Of a DNA stretch of 64,000 nucleotides, positions 19,343 through 29,453 are shown in pieces (position 1 is the first letter of the stretch; every line of letters begins with the position of its first letter). This stretch comes from Polynucleobacter sp. MG-27-Goln-C1 (GTDB taxonomy: Bacteria; Pseudomonadota; Gammaproteobacteria; Burkholderiales; Burkholderiaceae), in assembly GCF_018881905.1 (NCBI RefSeq), contig NZ_JACVPM010000002.1:124001-188000 (forward strand), read 5' to 3'. Under the pieces are notes generated by a model, which was not told the origin of the DNA, did no database searches, and was given only the letters and a program-made list of their open reading frames with translations. The position numbers and the translations under genes were made by a program.

Positions 19343-19376
19343 AATAAAGGAGCCTTGGGCTCCTTTATTTTTTATC
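19343..19376. terminator. bidirectional terminator, argD / ispH
   Basis: A 12-base perfect inverted repeat, AATAAAGGAGCC (19343-19354) and GGCTCCTTTATT (19358-19369), with a 3-base loop and a T-run. It lies between converging argD and ispH. Confidence 0.9.
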
Positions 19377-19377
19377 A

Positions 19378-20319
19378 CTAGCCAACTAAATTCTTTGGTA
19401 ACGAGAATGTAACGTCTTCGACAACACCCTCTAGATTACGAATGCTGCGTGGACCGAATTCTTGAATCTTTTCCACAATCGCAAGCGCGAGACTTTCAGG
19501 GGCAGATGCGCCCGCAGTAAGGCCTACTCGCTTCTTACCCTCAAACCATTGGGCTTCAAGTTGCTCTGGCGCATCGACCATGTAAGCCGGTACTCCCAGT
19601 TTTTCAGCTAATTCACGCAAGCGATTCGAGTTCGAACTTGCCTTACTACCCACCACAATAACTACCTCAACCTGAGGTGCCATAAATTTCACAGCATCCT
19701 GGCGGTTTTGAGTGGCGTAACAAATATCTTGTTTACGTGGCTGAACAATATTTGGAAATTTTTGAGTTAAGGCGTCGACGATTTCTTTTGTCTCATCTAC
19801 GGAGAGTGTGGTTTGCGTTACAAAAGCAATTTTTTCATTCTCAGCAAAAGGCAGCTTAGCAACATCGGCTACTTTTTCAATCAAATGAACGCCTTCCTTT
19901 ACCTGCCCCATCGTGCCTTCAACTTCGGGATGTCCAGCATGGCCAATCATCAAGACCGTGAAACCATCCTTGCACATCTTCACGACCTCAAGATGCACCT
20001 TAGTCACCAAGGGGCAAGTAGCGTCATATACCTGCAATCCACGTGCCTCAGCATCCTTGCGCACCTCTTGAGAAACACCATGTGCACTAAACACGACGAT
20101 GCCGCCCTTAGGAACCTCATGCAATTCATCAACAAACACGGCACCCTTTTCACGCAGTTCATTTACAACATAGGCATTGTGAACAATTTCATGACGCACA
20201 TAAATCGGCGCACCAAAGCGTGTCAGGGCTTCATTAACAATATTGATTGCCCGATCAACACCCGCGCAAAAGCCGCGAGGTTGCGCCATCAATATTTCTG
20301 CTGGGGCTTGATTGCTCAT
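19378..20319 (-). CDS. ispH: 4-hydroxy-3-methylbut-2-enyl diphosphate reductase
   Basis: Iron-sulfur enzyme of the last step of the MEP isoprenoid pathway, giving IPP and DMAPP. 313 residues. The three cluster cysteines are visible in [12 protein letters not shown] (Cys18), [12 protein letters not shown] and [14 protein letters not shown]. Other signatures are [11 protein letters not shown] and [16 protein letters not shown]. It starts 3 bases after the stop of the FKBP gene, the same fkpB-ispH order as in E. coli, so the two form an operon. Confidence 0.95.
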   Translation of the reverse strand: MSNQAPAEILMAQPRGFCAGVDRAINIVNEALTRFGAPIYVRHEIVHNAYVVNELREKGAVFVDELHEVPKGGIVVFSAHGVSQEVRKDAEARGLQVYDATCPLVTKVHLEVVKMCKDGFTVLMIGHAGHPEVEGTMGQVKEGVHLIEKVADVAKLPFAENEKIAFVTQTTLSVDETKEIVDALTQKFPNIVQPRKQDICYATQNRQDAVKFMAPQVEVVIVVGSKASSNSNRLRELAEKLGVPAYMVDAPEQLEAQWFEGKKRVGLTAGASAPESLALAIVEKIQEFGPRSIRNLEGVVEDVTFSLPKNLVG

Positions 20320-20322
20320 TCG

Positions 20323-20769
20323 TTAGAGAATCGCAATGACTTCTGCTTCGAAGGTGATAGGCCTTCCAGCAAGCGGGTGATTGAAATCAAACCAAGCACC
20401 CTCTTCGTTAATCGATTGCAATACACCAGCATACTGCGCGCCACCAGGCGCATTAAATTCAATCACGTCGCCGGGATTAAATTCCACATCATCATCGCGA
20501 CCTTCTTTGAGCGCACCCAAAGAAACCCACTGAATTAATTCTTCCTTGCGCTCTCCAAAACTTTCTTCAGGCGGCAACAAGGCGCTTTTCTTTTCACCCA
20601 CAGCCAATCCGATCAACACCTTTTCAAAACAAGGCGCAAATTGTCCAGAACCCATCAGCACCGTCGCAGGGCGATCGATAAAAGTATTGATGTAATCATC
20701 CCCGCTAGGCAAAGTCAGCCGATAGTTAAGAGTCAAGAAGGAGTTGGGCAAAACCGTAAGCTTAGTCAT
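20323..20769 (-). CDS. fkpB: FKBP-type peptidyl-prolyl isomerase, SlpA/FkpB type
   Basis: Cytoplasmic proline isomerase and chaperone of 148 residues. It has the SlpA/SlyD arrangement: a split FKBP domain with TVLMGSGQFAPCFEKVLIG and an inserted flap containing PPEESFGERKEELIQW, then FDFNHPLAGRPITFEAEV at the end. The C-terminal His-rich tail of SlyD is missing, which favours SlpA/FkpB. ORF could begin at 20805, but MTKLTVLPNSFLTL at 20769 fits the family, and TACAAT (20781-20776) lies exactly 6 bases before this ATG: a leaderless start. Upstream partner of ispH. Confidence 0.88.
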   Translation of the reverse strand: MTKLTVLPNSFLTLNYRLTLPSGDDYINTFIDRPATVLMGSGQFAPCFEKVLIGLAVGEKKSALLPPEESFGERKEELIQWVSLGALKEGRDDDVEFNPGDVIEFNAPGGAQYAGVLQSINEEGAWFDFNHPLAGRPITFEAEVIAIL

Positions 20770-20799
20770 AAGGTAATTGTATCTAGGCCCGACCCCAGC

Positions 20800-21495
20800 G
20801 TGCACTCACCCATCACGGATTGGCCAAAAATGGATCAACCCCGGGAGAAACTCCGCTCCCTCGGGGCGGCGGCACTGAGCGATGCTGAGCTGCTTGCGAT
20901 CTTTCTACGCGTTGGCGTCAAAGGGAAATCTGCGGTGGCCTTGGCTGAGGATCTTCTTCACCATTTCGGCAATTTGCCGCGCTTACTGTCCTGCACCCCA
21001 GAAGAATTAACCCAGATTCATGGCATGGGTATTTCTAAGTGGTCACAAATTCAAGCCGCATATGAACTCGTGAAGCGTAGCCTTGAGGAAACGCTTTCCC
21101 AGGACTCCGTTTTCTCATCGCCAGGGTATGTCAAAGAGTTCTTGCAGGCCCGATTTGGGCGTCTGCCACATGAAGTCTTCCTTTGTCTGCACCTTGACTC
21201 CCGTCTGCACCTAATCGAGTGCCAGGAGCTCTTTAGAGGCTCCCTGACCCACACGGCCGTCTACCCCCGAGAAATCCTCAAGGAGGCCCTCGCAAGGAAT
21301 GCCAGCGCCCTCATCGTGGCCCATAACCACCCAAGCGGAAACCCACTTCCCAGCGTGGCCGACCAGGAATTAACCAAGATGCTGTCTAAAGCCTTGCAAA
21401 TGGTGGATATTCCCCTGCTGGATCATTGCATTGTTAGTGAGAGCGGTTTTTTCTCATTTTCAGATGCAGGTCTTATGAAAAATGACTTTAATTAG
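20800..21495 (+). CDS. radC: RadC-like JAB-domain protein
   Basis: 231 residues from a GTG start. N-terminal helix-hairpin-helix region (SDAELLAIFLRVG, EELTQIHGMG) and a C-terminal MPN+/JAMM metal-binding domain with ALIVAHNHPSGNP (170-182; His175, His177) and Asp188. Named radC historically; a role in repair is unproven in this family. The GTG at 20800 gives the family-typical SPITDWPKMDQPREKL; the ORF extends further upstream only by running through the start of the divergent fkpB. No good Shine-Dalgarno. No clear terminator before rpmB. Confidence 0.88.
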   Translation: MHSPITDWPKMDQPREKLRSLGAAALSDAELLAIFLRVGVKGKSAVALAEDLLHHFGNLPRLLSCTPEELTQIHGMGISKWSQIQAAYELVKRSLEETLSQDSVFSSPGYVKEFLQARFGRLPHEVFLCLHLDSRLHLIECQELFRGSLTHTAVYPREILKEALARNASALIVAHNHPSGNPLPSVADQELTKMLSKALQMVDIPLLDHCIVSESGFFSFSDAGLMKNDFN

Positions 21496-21599
21496 AAGTA
21501 ATCACTAACTTAATAGGCAATTTTCACCAGTATCAGTAGCTAGATAGCCAAATCCCCAAAACTAAAGCGAAATAGGGGTAGCTCAAAGTACTCGGAGAC

Positions 21600-21608
21600 T
21601 GATACAAT
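21600..21608 (+). promoter_or_regulatory. extended -10 promoter of rpmB-rpmG
   Basis: TGATACAAT (TGn plus TACAAT at 21603-21608) stands 31 bases before the rpmB ATG. No good -35 is visible, as expected of an extended -10. A GGAG at 21629-21632 is the Shine-Dalgarno, so this is a conventional leader. Confidence 0.6.
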
Positions 21609-21639
21609 CTTCTTTTTTCGCAATTAATGGAGTTATGTC

Positions 21640-21873
21640 ATGGCAAAAGTTTGCCAAGTCACTGGGAAGAAGCCGATGGTTGGCAACAATGTATCCCATG
21701 CAAACAATAAAACGAAGCGTCGCTTTTTGCCGAATTTGCAAAATCGTCGTTTCTGGGTTGAATCTGAAAACCGTTGGATTAGCTTGCGCTTAACCAATGC
21801 TGGTTTGCGCGTTATCGACAAGAACGGCATTGATGCTGTGTTGTCTGATCTCCGTGCACGTGGCGAAATTTAA
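21640..21873 (+). CDS. rpmB: 50S ribosomal protein L28
   Basis: 77-residue basic ribosomal protein. Sequence signatures [20 protein letters not shown] and [19 protein letters not shown] are those of bacterial L28, and length is normal. GGAG lies 7 bases before the ATG. The TAA stop is part of the TAAGGAG that forms the Shine-Dalgarno of rpmG, so the pair is translationally linked. Confidence 0.97.
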   Translation: MAKVCQVTGKKPMVGNNVSHANNKTKRRFLPNLQNRRFWVESENRWISLRLTNAGLRVIDKNGIDAVLSDLRARGEI

Positions 21874-21884
21874 GGAGCGCACAA

Positions 21885-22052
21885 ATGGCTAAAGGCGGCA
21901 GAGAAAAAATCAAATTAGAGTCATCAGCTGGTACTGGTCACTTCTATACAACTTCAAAAAATAAGCGTACAAAGCCTGAGAAAATGGAGATCATGAAATT
22001 CGATCCAACCATTCGCAAGCACGTTGCTTACAAAGAAACAAAGCTCAAGTAA
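21885..22052 (+). CDS. rpmG: 50S ribosomal protein L33
   Basis: 55-residue ribosomal protein beginning [20 protein letters not shown] and ending YKETKLK, typical of L33. It is of the zinc-free form, since the CxxC pairs of the other type are missing. TAAGGAGCG, which contains the rpmB stop, is its ribosome-binding site. Followed by a strong terminator. Confidence 0.97.
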   Translation: MAKGGREKIKLESSAGTGHFYTTSKNKRTKPEKMEIMKFDPTIRKHVAYKETKLK

Positions 22053-22084
22053 TTTATCGATTCGATATTTATTTACAGCAAATA

Positions 22085-22112
22085 AAAAACCCGCTACTTC
22101 AGCGGGTTTTTT
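22085..22112. terminator. bidirectional terminator, rpmG / desaturase
   Basis: AAAAACCCGCT (22085-22095), ACTTC loop, AGCGGGTTTTTT (22101-22112). It lies between converging genes and has T-runs on both strands. Confidence 0.92.
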
Positions 22113-22130
22113 ATTGCCTAGGTTTTTCTC

Positions 22131-23324
22131 TTAAGCGTAGCGACGCAATCTTAAAGAGAAGTCGCGCAAACTCGATAGACCACTCTCTTCTGCACGCTGA
22201 CACCAGGCATGCAGTTGAGAAACCAATTGATCACCCGTGGCATTAGAGCGACTCCAGATCGCCTGCAAATCGCGACGCATCTCAATCATCTTTCTTAGCT
22301 GCGCATTCGTTGCCATCAGCTCTTCCAGTTTCATTTTTTCATCCGCAGTCAAACGAGATTCGTCCTTACCTAGCCAGGCACGTGCGTCTTTTAAGTGAGC
22401 AGCCAAAACTTGCATATGCTGAACTTCATTGTTAAAGAAGGTGCTCAGCGTCTTGCTATAGCGAGCCATGATTTCATAACGATTAGCAATGATGGCTTCG
22501 AGCGTACCTTGATCGGCAGGACGTAAGTCGCTTAGCACTGGCTTTGGAGAAGTCTTCTTCACCTTGGCTAAGCCTACTGCACTCATCATCTGAATGTACA
22601 TCCAACCAATATCAAACTCGTACCACTTGCTAGAGAGCTTAGCGCTCGTAGCAAAGGTGTGATGGTTGTTATGTAGCTCTTCACCACCAATCAAAATTCC
22701 CCAAGGAAAAATGTTTCTTGAGGCATCCTCGAAATCGTAATTACGATAACCCCAGTAGTGACCAATGCCATTAATAATTCCAGCAGCAGTAATCGGAATC
22801 CACAGCATCTGTACTGCCCACACTGTTAAACCAATTGCGCCGAACAAGAACACATCGATGATCAACATCAAGGCAACACCTTGCCAGGAAAACTTGGAAT
22901 AGATGTTGTGCTCAAGCCAATCATCTGGCGTGCCATGACCAAACTTATCTAAGGTCTCTTGATTACGCGATTCTTTTTTATACAACTCAGCGCCGCGAGA
23001 AAGTACGGTATTGATACCCAGAACTTGCGGGCTATGTGGATCATCCACAGTCTCACACTTGGCATGGTGCTTACGATGAATCGCAGCCCACTCTTTAGTC
23101 ACCATACCCGTTGTCAGCCATAGCCAAAAGCGGAAAAAATGCGACATGATGGGATGCAACTCCAAAGCGCGGTGCGCCTGGCAGCGATGCAAAAAGATGG
23201 TGACACTAGCAATAGTGATGTGGGTAACAACCAGCGTAAAAACGAGGATCTGCCACCAAGCCCAATCTAAGTAGCCATTAGCCAGCCAACCGAGAAATGC
23301 ATCAAAACCTGAAACTGTATTCAA
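22131..23324 (-). CDS. membrane fatty-acid desaturase (delta-9 type)
   Basis: Di-iron membrane desaturase of 397 residues that introduces a double bond into acyl chains, probably for membrane fluidity. The three histidine boxes are HRCQAH (about 47-52), HRKHH (84-88) and HNNHH (218-222), with an extra His in GIGHYWGYRNY, the acyl-CoA/acyl-lipid delta-9 layout. Two hydrophobic pairs flank the boxes. The final 130 or so residues are a charged helical extension (EKMKLEELMATNAQLRKM) beyond the catalytic core. Substrate form (CoA or lipid) is not readable. Confidence 0.88.
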   Translation of the reverse strand: MNTVSGFDAFLGWLANGYLDWAWWQILVFTLVVTHITIASVTIFLHRCQAHRALELHPIMSHFFRFWLWLTTGMVTKEWAAIHRKHHAKCETVDDPHSPQVLGINTVLSRGAELYKKESRNQETLDKFGHGTPDDWLEHNIYSKFSWQGVALMLIIDVFLFGAIGLTVWAVQMLWIPITAAGIINGIGHYWGYRNYDFEDASRNIFPWGILIGGEELHNNHHTFATSAKLSSKWYEFDIGWMYIQMMSAVGLAKVKKTSPKPVLSDLRPADQGTLEAIIANRYEIMARYSKTLSTFFNNEVQHMQVLAAHLKDARAWLGKDESRLTADEKMKLEELMATNAQLRKMIEMRRDLQAIWSRSNATGDQLVSQLHAWCQRAEESGLSSLRDFSLRLRRYA

Positions 23325-23352
23325 AAGGGTATCCCCGAAGAGGTCTAAACCC

Positions 23353-24942
23353 TTATTTTAGTTCTTTAACGGCTTTCTTGCTTTTGACTTTTACCGACTT
23401 TTCGTCATCTTTATCGACAGTTACTGCAGAAACAGCTGCTTTTTTCTGAAAAACAGCCCCAAAGAAGCCATCTGTGCCATGAATATGGGGCCACAACTGC
23501 CACCAAGGGTTATCAGGACTACATCCTAAAGGCATTTTATCCTTTGGAAACAATGGCTTAAGAACTTCAGCTGCAGGAACTGCCTCAAAATTAGGGTGCT
23601 TTGCCAAGAAATCTTCTGCAATTTGCTGGTTTTCTTGTGGCAATAGGCTGCAGGTGGCATAAACCAAGCGACCACCTGGTTTGAGCAAACGACTTGCCGA
23701 AGCCAAGATATTCATCTGCTTTTGATTGAGCTCCAGAACACCCTCTGGGGTCTGACGCCATTTGAGATCGGGGTTGCGACGCAAGGTACCCATACCGCTA
23801 CAAGGAGCATCCACTAAAACACGGTCAATCTTGCCAGCTAAACGCTTGATCTTGGCATCATTCTCGCTATCAATCCATACGGGGTGGACGTTAGAGAGGC
23901 CGCTACGGGCTTGTCGTGGCTTCAAATTGGCCAAGCGACGCTCTGATGTATCTAGGGCGTACAAGCGGCCTGTGGAGCGCATGATGGCTCCAATCGCCAA
24001 AGTCTTACCGCCCGCACCTGCACAAAAGTCCACCACCATCTCACCACGTTTAGGGGCGAGCAAATAAGCCAGCAGCTGACTGCCTTCATCTTGAACCTCA
24101 AACATCCCCGCTTTAAAACCAACCGTATTTTGCAAAGCAGGCTTGCCCATGATGCGCACGCCATCAGGAGCATAAGGAGTTGGAATTGCTTGATAGCGAC
24201 CACCGAGAGCATTCATCTCTACAAGCAATTGCTCGCGAGTTGTCTTCATGGTGTTCGCACGCAAATCCAAAAGCGCTGGATGCATGAGTGATTTAGCTAA
24301 CTCTTCACGAGATTCTTCGCCAGGATATTTTCCAAAAGCATCCCACAACCACTCAGGTAAATTATTCCGAACTAAGGGATTAAGTGCCGATGGATCGACC
24401 GTTGCAAAACGTTGCAACCACTCGTATTCGCCTGTCTTCAATACGTGGGCCAAGTCAGCAATCGCACTCTCAGCACGGTTAGCAGAACCTAAGCCGCCTT
24501 CAGACAAAGCAGACAGCAAACCCAATAGGGCTAAGCGTCTAGCCTGTGATCCCTCACCACTGGAAGCGAACTGTGAGAACTCATTTTTACGACGCAAGAT
24601 AGCAAAAGCACTCTCAGCAATTAAGGCGCGATCACGATTACCTAGTTGCGGCTCAGAGCGGAAATACCGACTCACAACACGATCAGCGGGCTGCTCAAAG
24701 TTCAACAACTCTGGAAGCAAGCGCTCTAAATGAATTGCATGCTGAGGCAAAGCCTTGGCATTGGAAAAGTTCTTTTGGCCTTCGGGCGCAATGATGTTAC
24801 CGCTCGCATTACGACGCTCTGGGCGACGCAATGGATCTTTGGATTTAGCGGCGTAACTTTTTTGTGGGCCTAAGCGTGATCCAGATCTGGACCCGGATTT
24901 ACTACTAGCGCTAGCTCCGCGGGATGAACGTTCTTTACTCAT
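23353..24942 (-). CDS. RsmB/NOP-family RNA m5C methyltransferase
   Basis: S-adenosylmethionine-dependent rRNA cytosine-5 methyltransferase, 529 residues. Domain order: a Ser/Arg/Lys-rich disordered N-terminus (1-45), a NusB-like helical domain, then the Rossmann catalytic domain with VDFCAGAGGKTLAIGA, VLVDAPCSGMGTLRRNPD and YATCSLLPQENQ, which hold the two catalytic cysteines. It is longer than usual RsmB because of the basic N-terminus and a Lys-rich C-terminal tail (about 495-529). Its start overlaps the purN stop by 4 bases. RsmB itself is likely but another Nop family member is possible. Confidence 0.87.
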   Translation of the reverse strand: MSKERSSRGASASSKSGSRSGSRLGPQKSYAAKSKDPLRRPERRNASGNIIAPEGQKNFSNAKALPQHAIHLERLLPELLNFEQPADRVVSRYFRSEPQLGNRDRALIAESAFAILRRKNEFSQFASSGEGSQARRLALLGLLSALSEGGLGSANRAESAIADLAHVLKTGEYEWLQRFATVDPSALNPLVRNNLPEWLWDAFGKYPGEESREELAKSLMHPALLDLRANTMKTTREQLLVEMNALGGRYQAIPTPYAPDGVRIMGKPALQNTVGFKAGMFEVQDEGSQLLAYLLAPKRGEMVVDFCAGAGGKTLAIGAIMRSTGRLYALDTSERRLANLKPRQARSGLSNVHPVWIDSENDAKIKRLAGKIDRVLVDAPCSGMGTLRRNPDLKWRQTPEGVLELNQKQMNILASASRLLKPGGRLVYATCSLLPQENQQIAEDFLAKHPNFEAVPAAEVLKPLFPKDKMPLGCSPDNPWWQLWPHIHGTDGFFGAVFQKKAAVSAVTVDKDDEKSVKVKSKKAVKELK

Positions 24943-25568
24943 AATTTTATTAATTGCGACTCCGGTGGTTGAACCTGAACTTGATTACCTTCTATTCGCA
25001 ATCGTCCATCTAGGAACCATTTTACGGCCCGCGGGTAAATCTGATGCTCAGCAGCCAAAACTCGTGCCGCCAAACTATCCGCATCATCGCCCGGAAGCAC
25101 TGGAACTGAGGCTTGGCAGATGATGGGGCCCTCGTCCACGCCCTCGGTCACAAAGTGCACGCTGGCTCCATGTTCGGCTACGCCAGCCTCCAAAGCCCGC
25201 TCGTGGGTATGCAAACCCGGGAAGGCTGGAAGCAAGGCGGGGTGAATATTGATGAGTCGGCCCTCAAAATGACGAATAAAGCCGGGGGTCAAAATGCGCA
25301 TAAAACCCGCTAGAACGACCAAATCCGCCCCTAATTCATCGATTTTCTCGATTAGGGCAGCATCAAAGGACTCACGCGTGGCATGCTCTTTGTGCTCAAT
25401 AGCAAAGGCAGGAATGCCCTGGGAGCGAGCAAAATCAAGGCCCTTAGCTGCAGAGTGATTAGCGATCACCCCCGCAAAAGTGACGGGCCACTGCTCTTTT
25501 TGAGCTGTTTTGACGATGGCCTCGAAATTGGATCCGCGGCCTGAGATTAAGGTGACGATAGATGGCAT
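24939..25568 (-). CDS. purN: phosphoribosylglycinamide formyltransferase
   Basis: Transfers formyl from 10-formyl-THF to GAR in purine synthesis. 209 residues from the ATG at 25568. Signatures: LISGRGSNFEAIV (phosphate loop), AGFMRILTPGFI, NIHPALLPAFPGLHTHERAL (catalytic Asn-His) and HFVTEGVDEGPII (Asp). GTG at 25574 is a possible earlier start, but TATATT (25580-25575) lies exactly 6 bases before the ATG, so a leaderless mRNA beginning at the ATG is likely. The rsmB-like gene is coupled downstream by a 4-base overlap. Confidence 0.94.
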   Translation of the reverse strand: MPSIVTLISGRGSNFEAIVKTAQKEQWPVTFAGVIANHSAAKGLDFARSQGIPAFAIEHKEHATRESFDAALIEKIDELGADLVVLAGFMRILTPGFIRHFEGRLINIHPALLPAFPGLHTHERALEAGVAEHGASVHFVTEGVDEGPIICQASVPVLPGDDADSLAARVLAAEHQIYPRAVKWFLDGRLRIEGNQVQVQPPESQLIKL

Positions 25569-25573
25569 GCCCA

Positions 25574-25584
25574 CAATATAATTG
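25574..25584. promoter_or_regulatory. overlapping divergent -10s of purN and ribF
   Basis: CAATATAATTG is nearly palindromic. It contains TATAAT on plus (25577-25582) for ribF and TATATT on minus (25580-25575) for purN. purN would be leaderless; ribF would have a leader of about 30 bases. Confidence 0.5.
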
Positions 25585-25619
25585 ATGGTTACCCCGAAAG
25601 CGACCCTGAAAGCGATTTA

Positions 25620-26570
25620 GTGAACGTATTCCGTGGCCCTACCCAGTTTTCTGCAGGACCAGCTTGTGCCTTAACCATCGGTAATTTCGATGGCGTGCAC
25701 AGGGGTCATCGCGCCCTGCTCAAACAACTGAAGGATGGTGCCCAAGAACGTGGCTTAGTTAGCTGTGTGATGACTTTCGAGCCACACCCTAAAGAATTCT
25801 TCTCCCCAGAACAAGCGCCCCCACGGATTCTGAATTTGCGTGACAAGCTTGCTGCGTTTGCGGACATTGGTATTGATCGCGTAGTGGTGGAGCATTTCAA
25901 TTCAGCATTCGCTCGCCTCACTCCAGAAGAGTTTGTTTCTGAAATCATTGTTAAACAACTCAACGCCAAATGGATTTTGATTGGGGATGATTTTTGCTAT
26001 GGTGCAAAACGCACTGGCAACTTTGCAAGCCTCAAAGCAGCTGGTGAAAAATTTGGTTTTGAAGTTTCTAGTATTCACACTGTGGAAGAAGATGGCGAAA
26101 GAATTTCCAGCTCAGCATTACGCAATGCGTTGGCCAATGGGGATATGGATCAAGCCACCAAATTATTAGGACGTCCTTACGGTATCTCTGGTCACGTGAT
26201 TCATGGTCAAAAATTAGGGCGTACCTTGGGCTTCCCAACATTGAACTTGGCGGTAGCCAATCACCTGCATCATCGTAAGCCTGCATGCTCCGGCATCTAC
26301 ACCGCACAAGTATTGGGGCTTGGAGATAAGCCCCTTCCGGCTGTAGCCAGTCTTGGTGTAAGACCAACAGTCGAAGACGAGGGTCGCGTTCTCCTAGAGA
26401 CACACATCTTTGATTACAACGCCGATGTCTACGGCAAAATTATTACCGTTGAACTCTTAGAAAAAATTCGTGACGAGGCGAAGTACTCCGCCCTCGAAAC
26501 CCTTACCAAAGCGATTGCATCTGATGCAGCGCATGCCAGAAATTATTTCCAGAAAAAATCTTATGTCTGA
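25620..26570 (+). CDS. ribF: bifunctional riboflavin kinase / FAD synthetase
   Basis: Converts riboflavin to FMN and FAD. 316 residues from a GTG start at 25620. N-terminal nucleotidyltransferase domain with [17 protein letters not shown] (18-34, HxGH-like) and [15 protein letters not shown]-terminal kinase domain with [19 protein letters not shown] and [15 protein letters not shown]. No convincing Shine-Dalgarno is seen. The 3' end overlaps the ileS start by 8 bases, so ribF-ileS-lspA form the operon common in bacteria. Confidence 0.94.
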   Translation: MNVFRGPTQFSAGPACALTIGNFDGVHRGHRALLKQLKDGAQERGLVSCVMTFEPHPKEFFSPEQAPPRILNLRDKLAAFADIGIDRVVVEHFNSAFARLTPEEFVSEIIVKQLNAKWILIGDDFCYGAKRTGNFASLKAAGEKFGFEVSSIHTVEEDGERISSSALRNALANGDMDQATKLLGRPYGISGHVIHGQKLGRTLGFPTLNLAVANHLHHRKPACSGIYTAQVLGLGDKPLPAVASLGVRPTVEDEGRVLLETHIFDYNADVYGKIITVELLEKIRDEAKYSALETLTKAIASDAAHARNYFQKKSYV

Positions 26571-29424
26571 AAAAGAAAACTCTTACCCCGTCAATCTTCT
26601 AGAGACGTCGTTCCCTATGCGGGGAGACCTACCAAAGCGTGAGCCCCAATGGGTTGCTCAATGGCAGAAAAATAAACTCTACGAAAAGATTCGTGCGGCG
26701 CATGCCAATCAACCGAAGTTCATCTTGCATGATGGCCCCCCATATGCAAACGGTGATATTCATATTGGTCATGCGGTAAATAAGATCCTCAAGGACATGA
26801 TTGTGAAGTCCCGCTGGTTAATGGGTTTTGACTCTGCATATGTCCCGGGCTGGGATTGCCATGGTATGCCGATTGAGATTCAGATTGAAAAACAGTTTGG
26901 CAAGAATCTCCCAACAGCAGAAGTACAGGCTAAGGCGCGCGCCTATGCGCAAGTGCAGGTAGATAAACAAAAGATCGACTTTGAGCGCTTAGGCGTTTTA
27001 GGTGACTGGAACAACCCCTACCTCACCATGAACTTTCGTAATGAAGCTGATGAAATTCGTGCGCTTGGGAAGATCTGGGAAAAGGGTTATGTCTTCCGCG
27101 GTCTAAAACCAGTCAACTGGTGTTTTGATTGCGGCTCTGCATTGGCTGAAGCTGAAGTGGAGTACCAAGATAAGACCGATCCAACAGTAGATGTTGGTTT
27201 TGCATTTGATGATGCACAGCGTCCACAGCTCGCAAAAGCTTTTGGCCTAACCGAGATTCCGGCCAAGCCTGGAATGATTGTGATTTGGACAACAACCCCT
27301 TGGACTATCCCATCTAACCAAGCGCTCAATGTGCATCCTGAGCTCAGCTACGCTTTGGTAGACACTGGCGATAAATTACTAATCCTGGCAGAAGACCGCG
27401 TAAAAACTTGCTTAGAAGATTTTGGTCTTGAAGGCAAAGTGATTGGCGCTTGCTTGGGTAGTCAACTAGCCAACATCTCTTTCTGGCATCCGCTCGCTCC
27501 ATTGCATGAGGGATACAAACGCCTCTCACCAATCTATCCTGCTGAATACGTCACCTTAGATACTGGTACTGGCGTAGTGCACTCTGCACCTGCCTATGGC
27601 GAGGAAGACTTTAAGTCTTGCAAAGCAAACAAACTAGCTGATAAAGATATTTTGAATCCAGTCATGGGTAATGGTGTCTACGCATCCTGGTTGCCACTCT
27701 TTGCCAATGAATACATCTGGAAAGCTAATCCGAAGATTGTGGAAGCCATGCGTGAGGCAGGAAGCCTCTTGCGAGACAAGACCTATACCCACTCTTACAT
27801 GCATTGCTGGCGCCACAAGTCGCCGATTATTTATCGCGCAACCTCACAGTGGTTTGCGAGCATGGACAAGAAACCATCTGACGGCAGCGCAAGTTTGCGC
27901 GAGACTGCTTTAGCAGGTATCGAGAACACCGAGTTCTTCCCAGCCTGGGGTAAGCAGCGCTTAGACAGCATGATTGCTAACCGCCCAGACTGGACCTTGT
28001 CACGCCAGCGCCAATGGGGTGTCCCAATGGCTTTCTTTGTTCACAAAGAAAGTGGTGAGCCACATCCACGAACAGTGGAGTTGCTCGAAGAAATCGCTAA
28101 GCGTGTTGAAAAAGAAGGTATTGAAGCTTGGCAAAAACTCGAAGTAGCGGAACTGCTTGGTGAAGAGGCTGCTCAATACGAAAAGAATCGCGACACCTTG
28201 GATGTTTGGTTCGATTCTGGCACTACGCATTGGCACGTTATTCGTGGCTCACACCGCAATGAACTTTATCGCCCAGAAGCCGAGAATGCAGATGGTCGTT
28301 TGGCTGACTTGTATCTTGAGGGTTCAGACCAACACCGCGGCTGGTTCCACTCCTCTTTACTCACTGGCGCCATGCTTGATGGCAAGCCGCCATATAAAGC
28401 ACTCCTAACGCATGGCTTTACCGTTGATGGCCAAGGCCGCAAGATGAGTAAGTCTGTGGGTAACGTGATTGCTCCACAGCAAGTTGCCGATAAGTTGGGT
28501 GCGGAGATTATTCGTCTCTGGGTTGCATCTACCGACTACTCCGGTGAGATGACCATCTCTGATGAGATTCTGAAACGTGTTGTAGAAAGTTATCGCCGTA
28601 TTCGCAATACATTGCGTTTCTTGCTGGCTAACCTCTCTGACTTTGATCCAAGCAAGCATACGATGCCTGCAAGTGAATGGCTGGAGATTGATCGCTATGC
28701 TGTTGCACTCGCCAATCAGTTACAGCAAGATGTACAAGCGCACTACAAGGCTTATGAGTTCCAGCCAGCTGTAGCACGCATGCTCACTTTCTGTTCAGAA
28801 GATTTGGGTGGCTTCTATTTAGATATTCTGAAAGACCGTCTCTACACGAGCGCACCGGATTCGAAAGAGCGTCGTGCAGCACAGAACGCTCTTTTCCATA
28901 TCACCCGCAACTTACTGAAGTGGCTTGCTCCTTTCTTGTCGTTTACCGCCGAGGAAGCTTGGTTGTCATTCCCGCATAGTGCGGATGAGAAGTTAAGTGA
29001 ATCCATCTTCATGGAAGAGTTCGGCACTTTCCCAGAAATTGCCCAAGCTACTGAACTTCTAGCCAAATGGAATCGTGTACGTGAAATTCGTTCCGAAGTG
29101 ACTAAAGCAATTGAGATTGAACGTGAAGCAGGTAACGTAGGTTCATCACTTCAAGCGGAGCTCACCATTAAAGTAGGTGATGTCGATTTCGCAATTCTAC
29201 ATTCCCTAGAAGATGACTTGCGCTTTGTGACCATCACCTCCAGCGCTAATCTCGAACTCAGCAATGCAGGTCTTGAAGTACTCGTTCGTGGCAGCCAATA
29301 TAAGAAATGTGGTCGTTGCTGGCATCACACTGCCGATGTTGGCGCCAATGCTGAACATCCAGAGTTATGTGGTCGCTGCATTAGCAATCTCTTTGGTGAT
29401 GGCGAATCACGCTTGTTTGCGTAA
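26563..29424 (+). CDS. ileS: isoleucyl-tRNA synthetase
   Basis: Class Ia synthetase, 953 residues from the ATG at 26563, which overlaps the end of ribF by 8 bases. The longer ORF from 26470 lies within ribF and is rejected. Seen: [12 protein letters not shown] (59-70, HIGH), the CP1 editing domain with [22 protein letters not shown] (KMSKS), and a C-terminal zinc finger with KCGRCWH and LCGRCI (four Cys), which places it in the usual bacterial IleS group. lspA follows after 29 bases. Confidence 0.96.
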   Translation: MSEKENSYPVNLLETSFPMRGDLPKREPQWVAQWQKNKLYEKIRAAHANQPKFILHDGPPYANGDIHIGHAVNKILKDMIVKSRWLMGFDSAYVPGWDCHGMPIEIQIEKQFGKNLPTAEVQAKARAYAQVQVDKQKIDFERLGVLGDWNNPYLTMNFRNEADEIRALGKIWEKGYVFRGLKPVNWCFDCGSALAEAEVEYQDKTDPTVDVGFAFDDAQRPQLAKAFGLTEIPAKPGMIVIWTTTPWTIPSNQALNVHPELSYALVDTGDKLLILAEDRVKTCLEDFGLEGKVIGACLGSQLANISFWHPLAPLHEGYKRLSPIYPAEYVTLDTGTGVVHSAPAYGEEDFKSCKANKLADKDILNPVMGNGVYASWLPLFANEYIWKANPKIVEAMREAGSLLRDKTYTHSYMHCWRHKSPIIYRATSQWFASMDKKPSDGSASLRETALAGIENTEFFPAWGKQRLDSMIANRPDWTLSRQRQWGVPMAFFVHKESGEPHPRTVELLEEIAKRVEKEGIEAWQKLEVAELLGEEAAQYEKNRDTLDVWFDSGTTHWHVIRGSHRNELYRPEAENADGRLADLYLEGSDQHRGWFHSSLLTGAMLDGKPPYKALLTHGFTVDGQGRKMSKSVGNVIAPQQVADKLGAEIIRLWVASTDYSGEMTISDEILKRVVESYRRIRNTLRFLLANLSDFDPSKHTMPASEWLEIDRYAVALANQLQQDVQAHYKAYEFQPAVARMLTFCSEDLGGFYLDILKDRLYTSAPDSKERRAAQNALFHITRNLLKWLAPFLSFTAEEAWLSFPHSADEKLSESIFMEEFGTFPEIAQATELLAKWNRVREIRSEVTKAIEIEREAGNVGSSLQAELTIKVGDVDFAILHSLEDDLRFVTITSSANLELSNAGLEVLVRGSQYKKCGRCWHHTADVGANAEHPELCGRCISNLFGDGESRLFA

Positions 29425-29453
29425 ACAAAAGATACGCAGACCAATCAAGACCT

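Noticed and set aside
19813..20538. Open frame of 241 codons on the plus strand opposite ispH and fkpB
   Set aside because: It lies antisense to two well-supported genes, has no recognisable domain or ribosome-binding site, and its composition is that of a shadow frame.
25585..25620. An 11-codon ORF (ATG to TAG) whose stop overlaps the ribF GTG as TAGTG, resembling a coupled leader peptide
   Set aside because: Its ATG begins only 3 bases after the TATAAT hexamer, so transcripts from that promoter would start inside or after the ATG; no other promoter or Shine-Dalgarno supports it.
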